In this document: positions 26,337 through 39,433 of the stretch, piece by piece
Position numbering within the stretch: the first letter of the stretch is position 1
How the letters are laid out: the number at the start of each line of letters is the position of its first letter
DNA from: Eriocheir sinensis
Taxonomy: Eukaryota; Arthropoda; Malacostraca; Decapoda; Varunidae
Assembly: GCF_024679095.1 (NCBI RefSeq)
Contig: NC_066516.1
Location: 400,597 to 464,596 of the forward strand
Direction of reading: 5' to 3'
DNA: 64,000 nt
Made by a program: the position numbers and the translations under genes
The notes under the pieces: generated by a model
Told to the model about the DNA's origin: nothing
Database searches by the model: none
The model's input: only the letters and a program-made list of their open reading frames with translations

Positions 26337-26792
26337 GGCTCTTCATCTCATCAGCTCCCCTCCTCTTACTGACAGCCTTCTACCTCTTAAATTCCGCCGC
26401 CATGTTCCATCTCTTTCTATCTTCTATCGATATTTTCATGCTGAATGCTCTTCTGAACTTACTAACTGCATGCCTCCCCCCCTCCCGTGGCCCCGCTGGA
26501 CCCGACTTTCTACTCAAGCTCATCCCTATACTGTCCAAACCCCTCATGCAAGAGTTGACCAACATCTCCATTCTTTCATTCCCTTCACTGGTAAACTCTG
26601 GAACAGCCTTCCTTCGTCTGTTTTTCCTCCTGCCTATGACTTGACCTCCTTCAAGAGTGTATCAAGACACCTCTCCACCCGAAATTGACTCTCTTTTGGC
26701 CACTCTATACTTTTCGCTCGATGAGAGCAACAGTTAGCGTGCTTTTTTTCTACATTTTCTTTTTGTTGCCCTTGAGCTGCTCTTTGTGCTGT
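26337..26792 (+). pseudogene. Jockey-like LINE copy 1b, C-terminus and 3' tail
   Basis: After the MITE the LINE continues: GCTCTTCATCTCATCAGCTC (residues ALRLISSAP), then segments in shifting frames matching the C-terminal tail of the RT protein (STQAHPYTVQTPHARVDQHL, then SFIPFTGKLWNSLPSSVFPP and RHLSTRN stop near 26688). The 3' untranslated tail ends TTGCCCTTGAGCTGCTCTTT GTGCTGT at 26792. Several frameshifts mean it is not coding. Confidence 0.8.
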
Positions 26793-26985
26793 GGCCTAAA
26801 TACCACCCATCAACCTGGGCTCTAGAAGAAGCTGTCCAAGTGAAATCATTAATGAGCTTCGAGGGGACAGCATGAGCCAAGAATAATGGTGCAACTATAA
26901 ACAATTGCCTTCGCCATGACGGGCTCTGACCGACCATCAGGCCCCTAAGGAATAGCCTACCGGCGCTATAGGCCATACTCCACTC
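26791..26985 (+). mobile_element. SINE family S copy B (no tRNA head)
   Basis: The body GGCCTAAATACCACCCATCA...AGCATGAGCCAAGAATAATGG...ATGACGGGC...CGGCGCTATAGGCC matches the bodies of the SINEs at 52468-52798 and 55203-55560 (both minus). The tRNA-like head is missing and about 20 bp after GGCCTAA is deleted. It directly follows the LINE 3' tail. Confidence 0.75.
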
Positions 26986-28929
26986 CTAAAAACAAAGAGT
27001 ACCGTTCCTCACAGCTGTGTTTTACCTCCCTACATCCGTGGAAGTATTTGAGTGACGTAAAGACTCAAATGACGCGGATGTCGTGGTGCGTCTGCCGCCG
27101 TTTTTACGTGAGTGATGATCTTGCACTTTGCGTCAAGGCGGGGGACTCCTCACGCTGATGTGCGGGAAGTGGGGAGGATTGGACGGCTCCACTTTCGCTA
27201 TGTATACGTATAGTGAGTGTCCTGAGCTTAGCGTACGTGAGGCCACGCTGACCGGCTGTATGTGCAGAACCTGCCCTAAGCGTGACTCTTACTTCTGCTA
27301 GTGGGGTGTGGCAGCGATTTCATTTTGTTCACGTAGTAGTGGTCGTGCACGAAACGTAGCGTGCGAAACGGCTGACTGAGTAGGTGGGAGTCAGGATACG
27401 GTTTCCTTCTTATTAACGATGCATTAGACGAAACGTGTCTTTAATATTATTTTCTGAACCATATATTATATAAAGGGGTGTACAAGTGGGGCTTGCGGCC
27501 GACTTATGCCCCTAGTGTTCAATTTCTGGTCCTGTACGGCGGGCAGCATCCACTCAGCCGCCGTCCCTCGCGAAGGTACCAAATATCGGCAGTATGCAAA
27601 GAGCGTCACCAAACTTAACACCTGGGGAATCGGTGTGCAAGACGCGGTGCCCTCGCGGCGCAGCGTATTAATGAATAACTAATAAAAGGCATGCCAATCA
27701 TTCCCTAAACTTGATATTTCAGGTGAATGAGTAAATCAATAGCCCACTTATATCAAGTCCTTTCAGTGACTGCCAGCCAGCCGAACAGCCAGCCAGTGGT
27801 ATACGAGCAAAGTCAAGGAGACAGTTGTTCGCTCATTCTGTCAATCAGTCTGTCAGCAGTCACTCGACACACTCCAGTTTGCGTAAATCGTGACCCCCCC
27901 CCCCAATTTTTTTTTAGTTATGTCAGTTGAATATAAAAGGAATTGGCATAATCGTCGAAACATATGAAGCCGAAAATAAAATCGAACCACAGTGTTTTAA
28001 ACATGAAGACCAGGCTCTGGTGCCTCCGCCTAAGCCACAGCTATTGCCGAATGCCTGCCCGAACGAACCCCCAACACCCCGCTGTGGTGACGCGCCCCGC
28101 CGCCACTCACGACAAACGACGGGGCCTCAGCTGGAAACAAGATTGACACAGAGGAGACAGCAACGTGAGATCGGTGGTGGGCCGCCGGAGTAGTAAATCC
28201 CTCACCCTGTCTGTCGATAAGGATGGACGCTGCTCCCTTCCCCTTCCCTGCCGAGACCTCACAAAGTTGGAGTGAGCCATTCGGTTTGATTTTGTGAAGT
28301 TGGTCGAAGGACTTCCCCAGACGTCAAATCACATCTAAATTGAAGAGGCAAAGACGGTTGTTAAAGACCCAGGATGGTTCCAGAAAAAGCCTCTAACTTT
28401 TAATTTTAGTGCCTTTTCTTAGAAGATGTGTGATAAAAGAATGTGAGACCACTGTCTGCCGAGGACCCGTTGGGTTCAGTAATTCACTGCTGATGCCTTA
28501 CAGGAGAATTTAGATTTTGAGGCATTTCATATGATTTCTCAACAGTTCCTCTAAATTTTACAGAAAGAGCGAAAATTGACTTTTCTTCAGGTGAAGCATA
28601 TTGATTCTGTAGGCTACGTGTATGTTGGCAATGTAACGTCTTACAAAATCTTCAGTTAAGCCGATGGCAAAGTTGTGTCAAAAATCTTGGACAAAGAAAT
28701 CTTACGCTGCTTCAGTGATCCAGGGCTGAGGACGTTGGTCTTCTTCCCAAGTGCGCTGAACAGCTCTTGGCTGGGAGACAGATAAATGCAAGGTATACGT
28801 ATGAAAAATATGAGTCTGGAAGGATCTCGTTCTCATTCAATGCTGTACAGTTGTTAGAATAACATGGTTGAAATAAGGCCGACAAGGAAATAGGTTCGAA
28901 GGAAAACATATACCTACACCACACCGTGC
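26986..28929. other. unique-looking DNA, no gene recognised
   Basis: Mixed sequence with a run of nine C near 27893. The forward direction at 28562-28780 is open except for one stop and has varied composition, but I recognise no domain in it. Short frames at 27727-28193 have no known motif. Confidence 0.35.
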
Positions 28930-29219
28930 TTCATCATAGGATAGGGGGCATCGTGGTGCAGTGGTTAGCACACTCGGCTCACAACCGAGAGAGCCCGGGT
29001 TCGATTCCCGGGCGGAATGGAAAAATTTGGGCGACCTTTCCGATACCCTACGCCCCTGTCCACCCAGTAGTGAATGGGTACCAGGTATTAATCGGGGGTT
29101 GTGTCCCGTCTCCTGGGATCTGTTCCCTTCTCTAATTCTGTCCCCTTCTGTCTCTCTCCGGCATATGGCCACAGTTGTTGCGCTGACTAAACGAAACTTT
29201 CCAACTTTCATCATAGGAT
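28930..29219 (+). mobile_element. tRNA-Val-derived SINE with perfect 13 bp target duplication
   Basis: TTCATCATAGGAT flanks the element at 28930-28942 and 29207-29219. The 264 bp element starts with a tRNA-like head, GGCATCGTGGTGCAGTGGTT (A-box), an anticodon arm CGGCTCACAACCG whose loop gives anticodon CAC (valine), and GGGTTCGATTCCC (B-box). A body of about 190 bp ends GCGCTGACTAAACGAAACTT. The acceptor stem cannot close, so it is not a functional tRNA. The intact duplication indicates a fairly recent retrotransposition. Confidence 0.9.
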
Positions 29220-29430
29220 TGGCCGTGTCCTATCTGCAGTGATCCGTATGTAATTGGTAGAATAGGTGGAGAACGAGTGCGTCCTGCGGGGAGGAAGAGC
29301 TCGCGTGTATTGTCAGTGTATGTGTGTGTGTATTTGAGAGAGGGAGAGACGGGATGGGACGGGACGGGACGGGACTTAAGGGATGAATGCATTCGAGGAA
29401 CATGAGTAACAGTAGTGGTCACAAAGTAGT

Positions 29431-29968
29431 GTTTGTGTATACCAAAAAATCCTCAAGTTATCTTAAATGAACCGCAAACATGAAGATTTGCATCGTTAAT
29501 ATACCATACAAGCACACGAAGGTGCAACTTGTATATCAAACGGTATAATATGATCATACTCGAACGATCTATAGCCTTTCAGATACCCATTTTTCATCTC
29601 ATTCAGGTACATAAAGTGACATACGACTCTACAAGTGTATATACATAAGGAATTTTGATGTGTTGCATGTAAATAACATGGGTAGCCTAATATTCGAAAT
29701 AACCTAGCATCGCATTCAAGAATATTGTTTGCTATTTCATATCATTCCCATTATTAATCGTTATTTACATGCAGCAGATTTTTAAGATACCCTTTATTTG
29801 CACTTGCAGGGCCAGATGTCTTCTAATATACCATATCAATGAATTTGAAAAATCATAGATCGTTCGAGCATGACGTGACTAAGTTATATGATACAAGCTT
29901 GTCTTTTCGTGTGCTTGTATGTTAGCTTATCGATGCAAATGACTGACTTGTTTTTTGTATGCATAAAC
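29431..29968. mobile_element. 538 bp long inverted-repeat (foldback/MITE-like) element
   Basis: The outer ends GTTTGTGTATACCAAAAAAT and, inverted, GTTTATGCATACAAAAAAC pair with gaps. A stronger inner match follows: ATTTGCATCG, CATACAAGCACACGAA, CAACTTGTAT and CTCGAACGATCTAT at 29484-29573 are mirrored at 29857-29945. Further in, GCATGTAAATAAC is mirrored around 29763. The sequence could fold into one long imperfect hairpin. No coding capacity. Confidence 0.75.
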
Positions 29969-30109
29969 ATTCAAATATATTATTGAAAAATAAGCGTGAA
30001 TGTCTATCACAACAGTTAATTTTCACGTATTCACGAACTAGAAATGCGCAGGTGCCACATCCATTAAAATTCTCGCTTTGTTGGTGGACAGACGGAATGA
30101 AAGACTATA

Positions 30110-30112
30110 CTG

Positions 30113-30201
<89 letters not shown>
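30110..30201. repeat. (CTA)n microsatellite
   Basis: About 30 CTA units. Confidence 0.95.
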
Positions 30202-30484
30202 GAGAATAATAATGATAGATAAAAGTGATAGTATTAATAGTAATTATTATGATTTAATAATGGCCTAACAAGACAAGTTGAAATAAAGGAAGTTAAATTG
30301 CGTTTAGGGAAGGGGAAGGGAACTGTGGCGGCTACTGCGTGTGCCAAACCTGACTTCCGCTCTGGTTGAGAAAGGTCTGGGAAGTGTGGCGGGTGATGGG
30401 GGGAGGATGCTGGCAAGATGAAAACACTGGACATATAGGTGGAAAGAAGTAGGGGCAAGCAGGGAATGTTTTGGAGATATCTAG

Positions 30485-30485
<1 letters not shown>

Positions 30486-30542
<57 letters not shown>
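30486..30542. repeat. (ATT)n microsatellite
   Basis: About 19 ATT units. Confidence 0.95.
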
Positions 30543-30543
<1 letters not shown>

Positions 30544-30956
30544 GTTGTAGTTGTTATTACTGTTATTGTTATTGGTACTGGTTCATTCGTTTTCTTTGCC
30601 TCGGTCGTGTTATATCAAATTGCATTGCAGCCACGAAGGTGGAAGAAAATGGGTGGTGAGTGGAGGGACAGCCACTGAGGTCTGTGCTAGCTTCCTGCTT
30701 CCCTCCTCCTTCCATCTCCCTTTCTACCGTCACCTCTCTCCTCATCCTCCTCTTCCTTTCTTTCCCCTGTTAGCCCTCCCACCGCCGTGCCTCTTGTCCC
30801 CTCCCTCCCTTTTCACGCACTCCTTTTACCAGGAACGTTTTGCATGAGTGCCTTTGTATATGTAGCTCTATGCATTCCCTCAGTTATTTGATGTTTGTAT
30901 GTGAACTATCATTACGTGAGTGTTTGTGTTACGTCTCCCGCTGTGGTAGATGTGGC

Positions 30957-31006
<50 letters not shown>

Positions 31007-31332
31007 GTAGTGTTAGTGTTTTTTTTTTTTGTCACCATGTAATGTTTATTTATATTCCGTCTGCTCCGTTTTGTGCGCATCAATTTACCTTCCTAAGTGT
31101 TTTCTATGTATATATTTTATTTACTTCGCTTATTTGTGTTTTTGGTTTCTTTTGTTCGCTATTTTATCTTTCTCTGAGCCTTTCTGTCTGCGTTGCTTTT
31201 TATAGGTTTGGTTTCGTTTGGCCACTTTTTTTTTTTTTTTTTTTTTTTTTCTCTCCCTCTGTGAGTCCTCCTTCCTCCGCGTATTTTCCGGTGCACGAAG
31301 TAGTATGTTTGAAGGCTTCCTAGTCACTGTTA
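30543..31332. other. non-coding DNA with (GT)n and poly-T
   Basis: Pyrimidine-rich tract, (GT)n at 30960-31003 and T runs at 31020-31030 and 31228-31250. No gene recognised. Confidence 0.5.
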
Positions 31333-31650
31333 ACATAAGAACATAAGAACGCAGGAGTCTACAAGAGGCCGGTAGGCCTGTACAGAAAGCTCCTTTGACC
31401 CTAAGCTCCCGTGTATCTAACCCCACCTAATATCGCTGTCCATGAATTTATCTAGTCTATTTTTGAATGTGACAATTGTATTGTTACTCACCACATGACT
31501 GCTAAGCCTATTCCGCTCATCCACCACCCTGTTAGTAAACCAATTTTTGCCTATGTCCCTGTTGAATCTGAATTTATCCAGTTTAAACCCGTTACTTCGT
31601 GTCCTACCCGGTTCTCTTACCAACAAAACCTTATGCTTACCAACAAAACC
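31333..31650 (-). pseudogene. CR1-type LINE, 3' end (copy e)
   Basis: The minus frame 31417-31626 encodes the C-terminal tail of a CR1-like RT: GFKLDKFRFNRDIGKNWFTN, RVVDERNRLS, TFKNRLDKFMDSD, stop. The element ends on the minus strand with TTCTTATGTTCTTATGTT, two copies of an 8-mer, the classical way CR1 LINEs finish instead of poly-A. It is 5' truncated near 31650, where a 15 bp phrase (CAACAAAACCTTATG) is repeated. Confidence 0.88.
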
Positions 31651-31668
31651 TTATGACCTTATGTGTTT

Positions 31669-31805
31669 GTTTGTTACCTTGGTGTTTTTGTGGCCACGTG
31701 TGTGTACTTGTTACCATGGCATGTTTTCTTGCGTGCTGCGTCTGTTATCATGACATTTTTTGTTTGCACAAGTTTGTTGCCCCAGAGTGCCATTTTTTGT
31801 CTTGT
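31669..31805 (+). repeat. degenerate ~35 bp minisatellite
   Basis: TTGTTACCTTGGTGTTTTTG at 31671, TTGTTACCATGGCATGTTTT at 31708, TGTTATCATGACATTTTTTG at 31743 and TTGTTGCCCCAGAGTGCC at 31774 keep a spacing of 31-37 bp. Confidence 0.6.
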
Positions 31806-33714
31806 AGGTTTTTTTCTTTAATGTACTCCCATGTCGTGCGTAAGCTGGAAGCGTTTTCGTGAGTAGGTGTTCCCTCATCGCCTTTTTTTGTGCACGCACG
31901 TAATGGGAGCGTTTGTCGACACGCTCCTCTGTTCTCGGTGTGGATGATCGCTGCTTTGCTCCCGCCGGAAGTCTGTCGTGACGTCACTGTTCCTTAGGCC
32001 GTGTCCTGCCCGTCATCAGATTATGTAGGCCGTGTCCCCGCCAGGCCCTTCAATGCCTACCTCCCTTTCAAGCCACCCTTTGCCCCTGAAAGGCTGTATA
32101 GGAGGCTCCTTTCACCTGCATGATAAGGCTCTTAGCTCCTCCCGAATATCGGTGATGGCTAGCTAGAGGAATCTGAGCAACACGCTTATTGGCCTCCTAC
32201 GCAGTATCCGAGGCTTGCCTTGCCGCGGACATCCTCCCCTTGCACACGTAGTCTTCCGTTCCGTCACGCCACCGGCCTTGGTAGGGTGGGCCTCCTTGTA
32301 AGAATCTGTCGTGGGCGTTCCTCCGCACACTGGCCAGGATTCCTCCAAACTTGTCTTTCGTTTTCTCTGTCGACGAACTGTCCACCTTACTGATGTGGAT
32401 CCCCCTTCCTGTGAGGGGTAGCTGCTTTTGTCGCGGCCGAGGCTTCTTGGCGAAGGCATCGATCAGGAGGTCAACGTACCTTCTGGCGAGCAGAAATTTA
32501 CTGTCAGTGCGTTGAGCAACTCCGACCCCTTCCTCCTGAGACACCTGGTTACTAGGCTCCGAGGAATGAGGTTACACTTCACCGCAGCGAGTCAATCTTT
32601 CAGAGACTCTTGGTGATCGGGCAGAGCACTTTAACGACGGTTTACGTTGTTTTCATCACCCAGTCGCCTCCATTGCACCACCCCTCGGAGAATGCTAAAG
32701 CGCATTAAACACTAGGTTTGTGAGGAGTCTCCTAGTGCCTCAGTAACTGAAGTGTCGTTGGTGCTTTAATGAACTTAATTTGATTTAAGACTTGAAGAGC
32801 GAGTCTTGGGCAAAATACGTTTGTGGAAACATACACTTATTGGAATGTAATTATGGTTAGATAATAGACGAGTATTGAATGAGACCACGCACGAAAAGCT
32901 AGCTCGCGAGGAAAGAAAAGAAACCGCTGTTCATTAATGAAAATTAAGAGGCCACAATCTTGAATCATAAAGAAAGAAAGAAAGGGATGAGAAGGAAAAG
33001 TCAACTGAAAAGAACATTGAGGCATAATCATACAGACATTATGCACACGCCCAGCAGCCTCACTACTCCACCCTCATAATTATCCTTAAAGTGTTTCCCA
33101 CTTTCACTTCTTTCACCGAACCTACTCACGTTTTCCCTGGCTCCCCTAATCAGTCCTAACCATCCTTCCACCCTCCTCTCAGGAGGAAATGCTGTTGACT
33201 CTCCTGGTAATGAGGTAATTTACGAACTGATATGAAGAAAAAATAAGGGACAAAAATGTGAAGAAAATGTACAGAGAGAGAGAGAGAGAGAGAGAGACAG
33301 GGTACTTGTTATTCATTGGTTTGCAATGAAAAAGCGCTTACGACACTACCTCAAAGGGAAAGGTCAAAGAAAGGTAAGAACTTTATTAACTCGTAAAAGA
33401 GCATGATTAGATTTAAAAGACTCGTGAAGCTGAAACTTAACACAAGTAACAATATTGACGCAAGAGATAAAATAGGAGATGGAAAAGAAGTTATAGGAAT
33501 CCATTCTGTGTGTGTGTGTGGGGGGGTCACGTGTATCTAGTTTTTTTGGGGTGTTCAACCTTTTTTCATCATTTTTTTCTGTTATCTTGCCTTGTCTTTT
33601 TCATGACAATCCTGGACATTTTTCTTGTTTTGCCCATTTTTGTGTGTGTGATCTCGTTCGTTTTGCTTGTTCCGTGCCGTGTCGTTCTCCCTCTTCTCCA
33701 CCTACCTTGGTGTT
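31806..33714. other. unique-looking DNA with one unassigned minus-strand ORF
   Basis: A minus-strand frame at 32197-32544 (115 codons) has varied, charged composition, including KFLLARRYVDLLIDAF and KDKFGGILASVRRNAH. It does not look repeat-driven, but I recognise no family. It might be an exon or an element fragment. (GA)n lies at 33272-33298. Confidence 0.3.
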
Positions 33715-34677
33715 GTCAGGAAATTTCGAAGCCTCCCTGTCGAAATTTTCTGACGACCTGGAAATGAAAAACCTCACAAAGACCGACTGCGAAATCATCC
33801 TAAAGGACCTTAATCAAATCATTGAATGGTCTGAAAAGTGGCAAATGTCCTTTAATGTTGACAAATGCAAAGTCATGCACATTGGGTCCAGAAATAGTAA
33901 CCACACATACATCATGCATGGAAAACCTCTGCAGGCGGTGCAGGAGGAAACGGACCTTGGAGTCACTATCAGCAGTGACCTGAAACACGTGAAGCACTGT
34001 AAAAATTCATATAACAGAGCCAACACTATGCTCGGGTTCATAGCGAGGAACTTCGAATGTAAAACGCCAGACATAATGCTATCCTTGCATAATTCCATGG
34101 TAAGACCGCATCTCGAGTATGCAGTACTGTTCTGGTCTCTTAACTACAGAAAGGACATCGTATTACTGGAAAGAGTTCAACGACGTGCCACGAAAATTAT
34201 TCCAACTTTGAGGGCTCAACCATACGAATAAAGACTCAAGCGACTTAATCTCTTTACACTGGAGAAAAGACGCCTACGAGGGGATATGATTAAAGTCTTC
34301 AAGTACCTGAAAAAAGTTTAAAAATGTCGATCACTCAAGGTTCTTTGAACTGCAAACAAACTCAAGAACTGAAAATAACGGCTTACCCATTCAATCAAAT
34401 CGATGTACCACAGACATTGGTAGGAGTTTCTTCTCAAACCGAGTCATCCGCCACTGGAACAATCTTCCCTCAGGAGTGGTAAATGCGAATACCATCAACT
34501 CCTTCAAAAATCGAATCGACCATCATTTCATTGCGACAGGAATACACTGAATATCGAGGTGCTTTCATCTGCTCTGCGGGCACCAAGTGGCTGTCCAGCA
34601 GATTACATCACCAGAGCGGGCAACCTCGTAATGAGCAAATAGGCTTTCTGTTGCCTGCATTTCCATGTTTCCATGTT
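33715..34677 (+). pseudogene. CR1-type LINE, RT C-terminus and 3' end (copy b)
   Basis: The frame enters at the catalytic FADD region (here SKFSDD) and continues KWQMSFNVDKCKVMHIG, DLGVTISSDL, MVRPHLEYAV and ERVQRRATKIIPTLR, the conserved tail of CR1 reverse transcriptases. A stop replaces the codon after QPYE (34230) and a one-base insertion shifts the frame near 34318, after which FKNVDHSRFF, IGRSFFSNRVIRHWNNLP and NTINSFKNRIDHHF follow. The 3' end reads GCCTGCATTTCCATGTTTCC ATGTTTAC, two copies of an 8-mer, and passes into TCC-rich DNA. Strongly 5' truncated. Confidence 0.9.
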
Positions 34678-35070
<393 letters not shown>

Positions 35071-35627
35071 CCCTCCCTCAATCCTTCCTCCTCCCCTTCC
35101 TCCGTTCCTCCACCACTTCCTTCTCCTTAACACGCTCTACATTATTGGTCTTCTCACCCTCGGTTACGATATCATCACAGGCTATCATTATCGCTGCGTG
35201 TCTGAAGAAGCATATTAGCAGCTGACTTGGACACGAGGGACAGAGGAAGGCAGGGTGGTAAGGAGAGGAGAGGGAAGGAAGGAAAACGAAAAGCTGAAGG
35301 AGAGAGAGAAGCTACTACCGGCGAAAGATTATGTAAATTGGATTTTGTCTTTTCGTGTTCAAGTTTAGTTTAAGCAGTGATCCACCACCACCACCACCGC
35401 CACCCTGCTTTCTCCCCTTCCTCCCTCCCTCCTGACGTGTTTCCTTTCCCCACTTCTCCTCCTCATACATTGCATCCCTCCACCTCCCACACGAACAAAC
35501 TTTCCGCCCTTTCTGTCTCATTTGCCTTGACGCTCATACCAGTTTTCCTCAAGACCAGAAACTCTAATTCCTCCTTCATGTGAATTACGAAATTAGATGT
35601 TTGTAGCTCTCCTGCTTCTGCTACTGG

Positions 35628-36031
<404 letters not shown>

Positions 36032-36033
<2 letters not shown>

Positions 36034-37125
36034 TTTTTTTTAAATATATACGGGCCTCCATCTATTAGAGTTGCGTTGTGAGCGGTATATTCTCTCATAT
36101 CCTTTCACAAAAGCAATTCATTAGCCCCGCCAATGACTGTGGCCGACAACCATCTTTATTTAATATTACAAACTTTACTAAACATTTTATTTTTAAGCTA
36201 ACAGAGCTTGTGGTTGATACGACTATCAACCACCGTCGCCTCAAAGTCAAGGTCAGCAATGCGGGTGGTTTTGGGTGCAGGTGACCTGGTTCCTCTCAGG
36301 CAGACCAAGGCTGACCTCAGGAGGGAGAAGGACACCCTGCATCTCATCCAGGCGACCACACTGCTTCTTGGCTGTTGTTTCTTATCCGCCAGTGTTTCGG
36401 CGAGTCTTGCGTAGAAGCTCTGCGCCCTTGGTCCCATCCCTCCTGCCGTCGTGAATACTACCGGGGTGAAGGAGCCCTGGTCCACATTCTGTATTCTTTC
36501 TTCATGTGCTCTGTTCTTCTCTTGTTCGTTTCTTCTATGGGCTGCATCAAGGGTCAGGTCTCTGTGGCAGTGGGCCATGGGATCAAAGATCCTTATGTCA
36601 AAATATGCCCTTTGTCCACGAGTCCAAAACCCTCTGGCGCTAACATCCACTCGTGCTTCGTTCGAAACATTAGCGGTGCGTCTGGCGAGGCGTTCGCCTT
36701 GTAGAGGGAGCAGCATGGGTTCCACAGTCACGTCGTGGCAGACTTCTTTCAGCATCTGAGCTGTTACGTCTCTTACTTCATCATGTCTCATGCAGACGAA
36801 ACCTCCTCTCTTGCATGTCGTGGCATGATTTTGGTTGAAGGGTGAGCCACAGTTACACATGTTTGGGATCCCATCCACTGGCCAGCCATACCTGAGGGCA
36901 AGGGCATCAGTAAATTCTTTTTTGTTTAAGTTGAAGCCTTTTGCCCTGATAGGTAGTGTGGTTAGCCAGTTTGAAGCGCCCACTTCCTGTGCAATATCTG
37001 TACTCCTCCTTGTGTCTTCTGGGAGTTCTCTCATTAGGTCACTCAGAGTGTCTCTGTTTTCTTTCTCTGTTTATGGAGATTTCATTCCTTATTGACCTAA
37101 TATCTTGAGGGTTGTCTTCTCCCCT
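36032..37125 (-). pseudogene. retroelement protein with CCHC knuckle and restriction-endonuclease-like domain (copy g)
   Basis: The minus frame 36198-37034 gives about 278 codons, and upstream sequence to about 37110 (RSIRNEISINRERKQRHSE) belongs to the same protein after a frameshift near 37036. Features in order: GASNWLTTLPI, DALALRYGWP, a zinc knuckle C-x-C-x7-H-x4-C (CNCGSPFNQNHATTC), FVCMRHDEVRD, then ARVDVSARGFW...YFDIRIFDP, FTPVVFTTAGGMG and SFSLLRSALVCLRG. A CCHC knuckle, an RH(D/N)xV motif and a D...D-x-R core resemble the C-terminal restriction-like endonuclease of R2/R4-type non-LTR elements. No RT is present (5' truncated). The 3' end is a run of ten A on the sense strand joined directly to (TAG)n, and the 5' break also meets (TAG)n. 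The endonuclease assignment is by motif only. Confidence 0.7.
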
Positions 37126-37139
37126 ACCACCACCTTTAC

Positions 37140-37961
<822 letters not shown>

Positions 37962-38083
37962 TGCAATGCTAAAATTTTGGAAGGCTAGAAAAAGACTAAT
38001 AAAAGGAAATCAGTAAAGAAATAAAAAGGGGAGAAATCACGAGGGTAGAAGGAAAAAGAAGGAAGAAAAAAAAGATAATCAGA

Positions 38084-38087
<4 letters not shown>

Positions 38088-38115
<28 letters not shown>

Positions 38116-38116
38116 C
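38088..38116. repeat. (GA)n microsatellite
   Basis: About 14 GA units. Confidence 0.93.
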
Positions 38117-38378
38117 ATTTGCATCATTGTTGAGTGGAAGCGACGTGGAGTGTGGAAGGTGGCGTGTGTGTGGTGTTTATTGGGGTCTGATCCTACTTTG
38201 GCGTCCAAGAGGAGGAGGAGACGCAAAAAGAAGAAAAAAAAGAGGAGGAAAGCTAGAAGGTGAATATAACGATGGGAAGGAGGAGGACTTCAGGAAGAGA
38301 GGAAGGGAGAGAGCAGGTGTTTGAATGCGAAACTACGGAGCGTAAAATTGGTGTTTGCTCTGGTTTACTTTACTGTTA

Positions 38379-38467
<89 letters not shown>

Positions 38468-38485
38468 GTTGTTGTTGTTGTTATT
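38379..38485. repeat. (ATT)n-(GTT)n microsatellite
   Basis: About 30 ATT units followed by five GTT units. Confidence 0.95.
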
Positions 38486-38740
38486 ATTTCCATTATTATT
38501 ATTATACTCATTGTAGTAGTTGTAATAACTCGATTATTATCAATCCTTCTTCATATAGTGGGAGGTCTGCGCCAACTTTTAACGTATGCGCAGGAAAGAG
38601 AGGAGAAAGAAAAAGAATGAAGAGGGGGTTGAAAGCTGAAGAATAAAGGAGGAGGAGGAAGAGGAGTGTATTGGAGAAGGATAAGAAAGAAGTGTGAAGT
38701 TGTCGACACCTGACCTGCTTCTCTTTCATACATGATTCTG

Positions 38741-38743
<3 letters not shown>

Positions 38744-38775
<32 letters not shown>
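38744..38775. repeat. (GA)n microsatellite
   Basis: About 16 GA units. Confidence 0.93.
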
Positions 38776-38777
<2 letters not shown>

Positions 38778-39078
38778 GGAACCGTAAGTGCTGTTAGTCA
38801 TACAATTATCTTAAAATGCCAAATACAATTATATGATAACGGTAAAGGGTCAGTGAGTCATTACCCAACACGCGACGCAGTGCAACGCGGAATTTGAACA
38901 AAGCACAGAGTGGAACATTAAGAAACAAAAACAAAAAAAATAGTTTTAAGAGATACCGTGTATTATAAATGATGAGAAGCAAAGAAGTTCAAAGTGGAAC
39001 GAAAAACGATTGTTAAATAAGTTGCTGGTAAGAAATTTTTGACATAAAAAACGAAGAAAGAAAAAGAAGAAAGAAAAT

Positions 39079-39208
39079 GAATACTCGTAATTTTAGTTAG
39101 ATTTTGGTTATAAGGATTCTATACGAAATACAATTATAACATTACCACCTGTAAGTTAGGAAACATACTGAATCCTGGATCGGCTATGGTGATGTTAGGT
39201 GCGCTTAT
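39079..39208 (+). repeat. dispersed ~130 bp repeat, second copy
   Basis: AATACTCGTAATTTTAGTTAG...CTGAATCCTGGATCGGCTAT GGTGATGTTAGGTGCGC matches 7967-8091 in the same orientation with roughly one mismatch in twelve. It looks like the right end of the element proposed at 7473-8091. I did not find the left end upstream of this copy. Confidence 0.8.
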
Positions 39209-39338
39209 TATCGAGATGCGTAGGAAAATTCAACTGATCAAACGTAAAGAAATGTGTCGCAAGTAAGAAAGGTCGCGTGAGAGATGCTCTACATTAACAA
39301 GCTAAGTGTGACGAAGTGACTAAATATCACTAAGAGCT

Positions 39339-39340
<2 letters not shown>

Positions 39341-39430
<90 letters not shown>
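39341..39430. repeat. (GT)n microsatellite
   Basis: About 40 GT units with one AT interruption, then a short GA run. Confidence 0.95.

Positions 39431-39433
<3 letters not shown>

Noticed and set aside
28562..28780. Possible pseudogene exon on the plus strand
   Set aside because: A stretch of about 70 codons with one stop is not unusual by chance and no motif is recognisable.
28943..29020. tRNA-Val gene
   Set aside because: Anticodon arm and B-box fit, but the acceptor stem cannot pair and a conserved non-tRNA body follows within a target duplication, so it is a SINE head.
33512..33735. N-terminal extension of the CR1 copy b frame
   Set aside because: The cysteine/phenylalanine-rich leader comes from T-rich DNA upstream of the 5' truncation point and does not match CR1 proteins.
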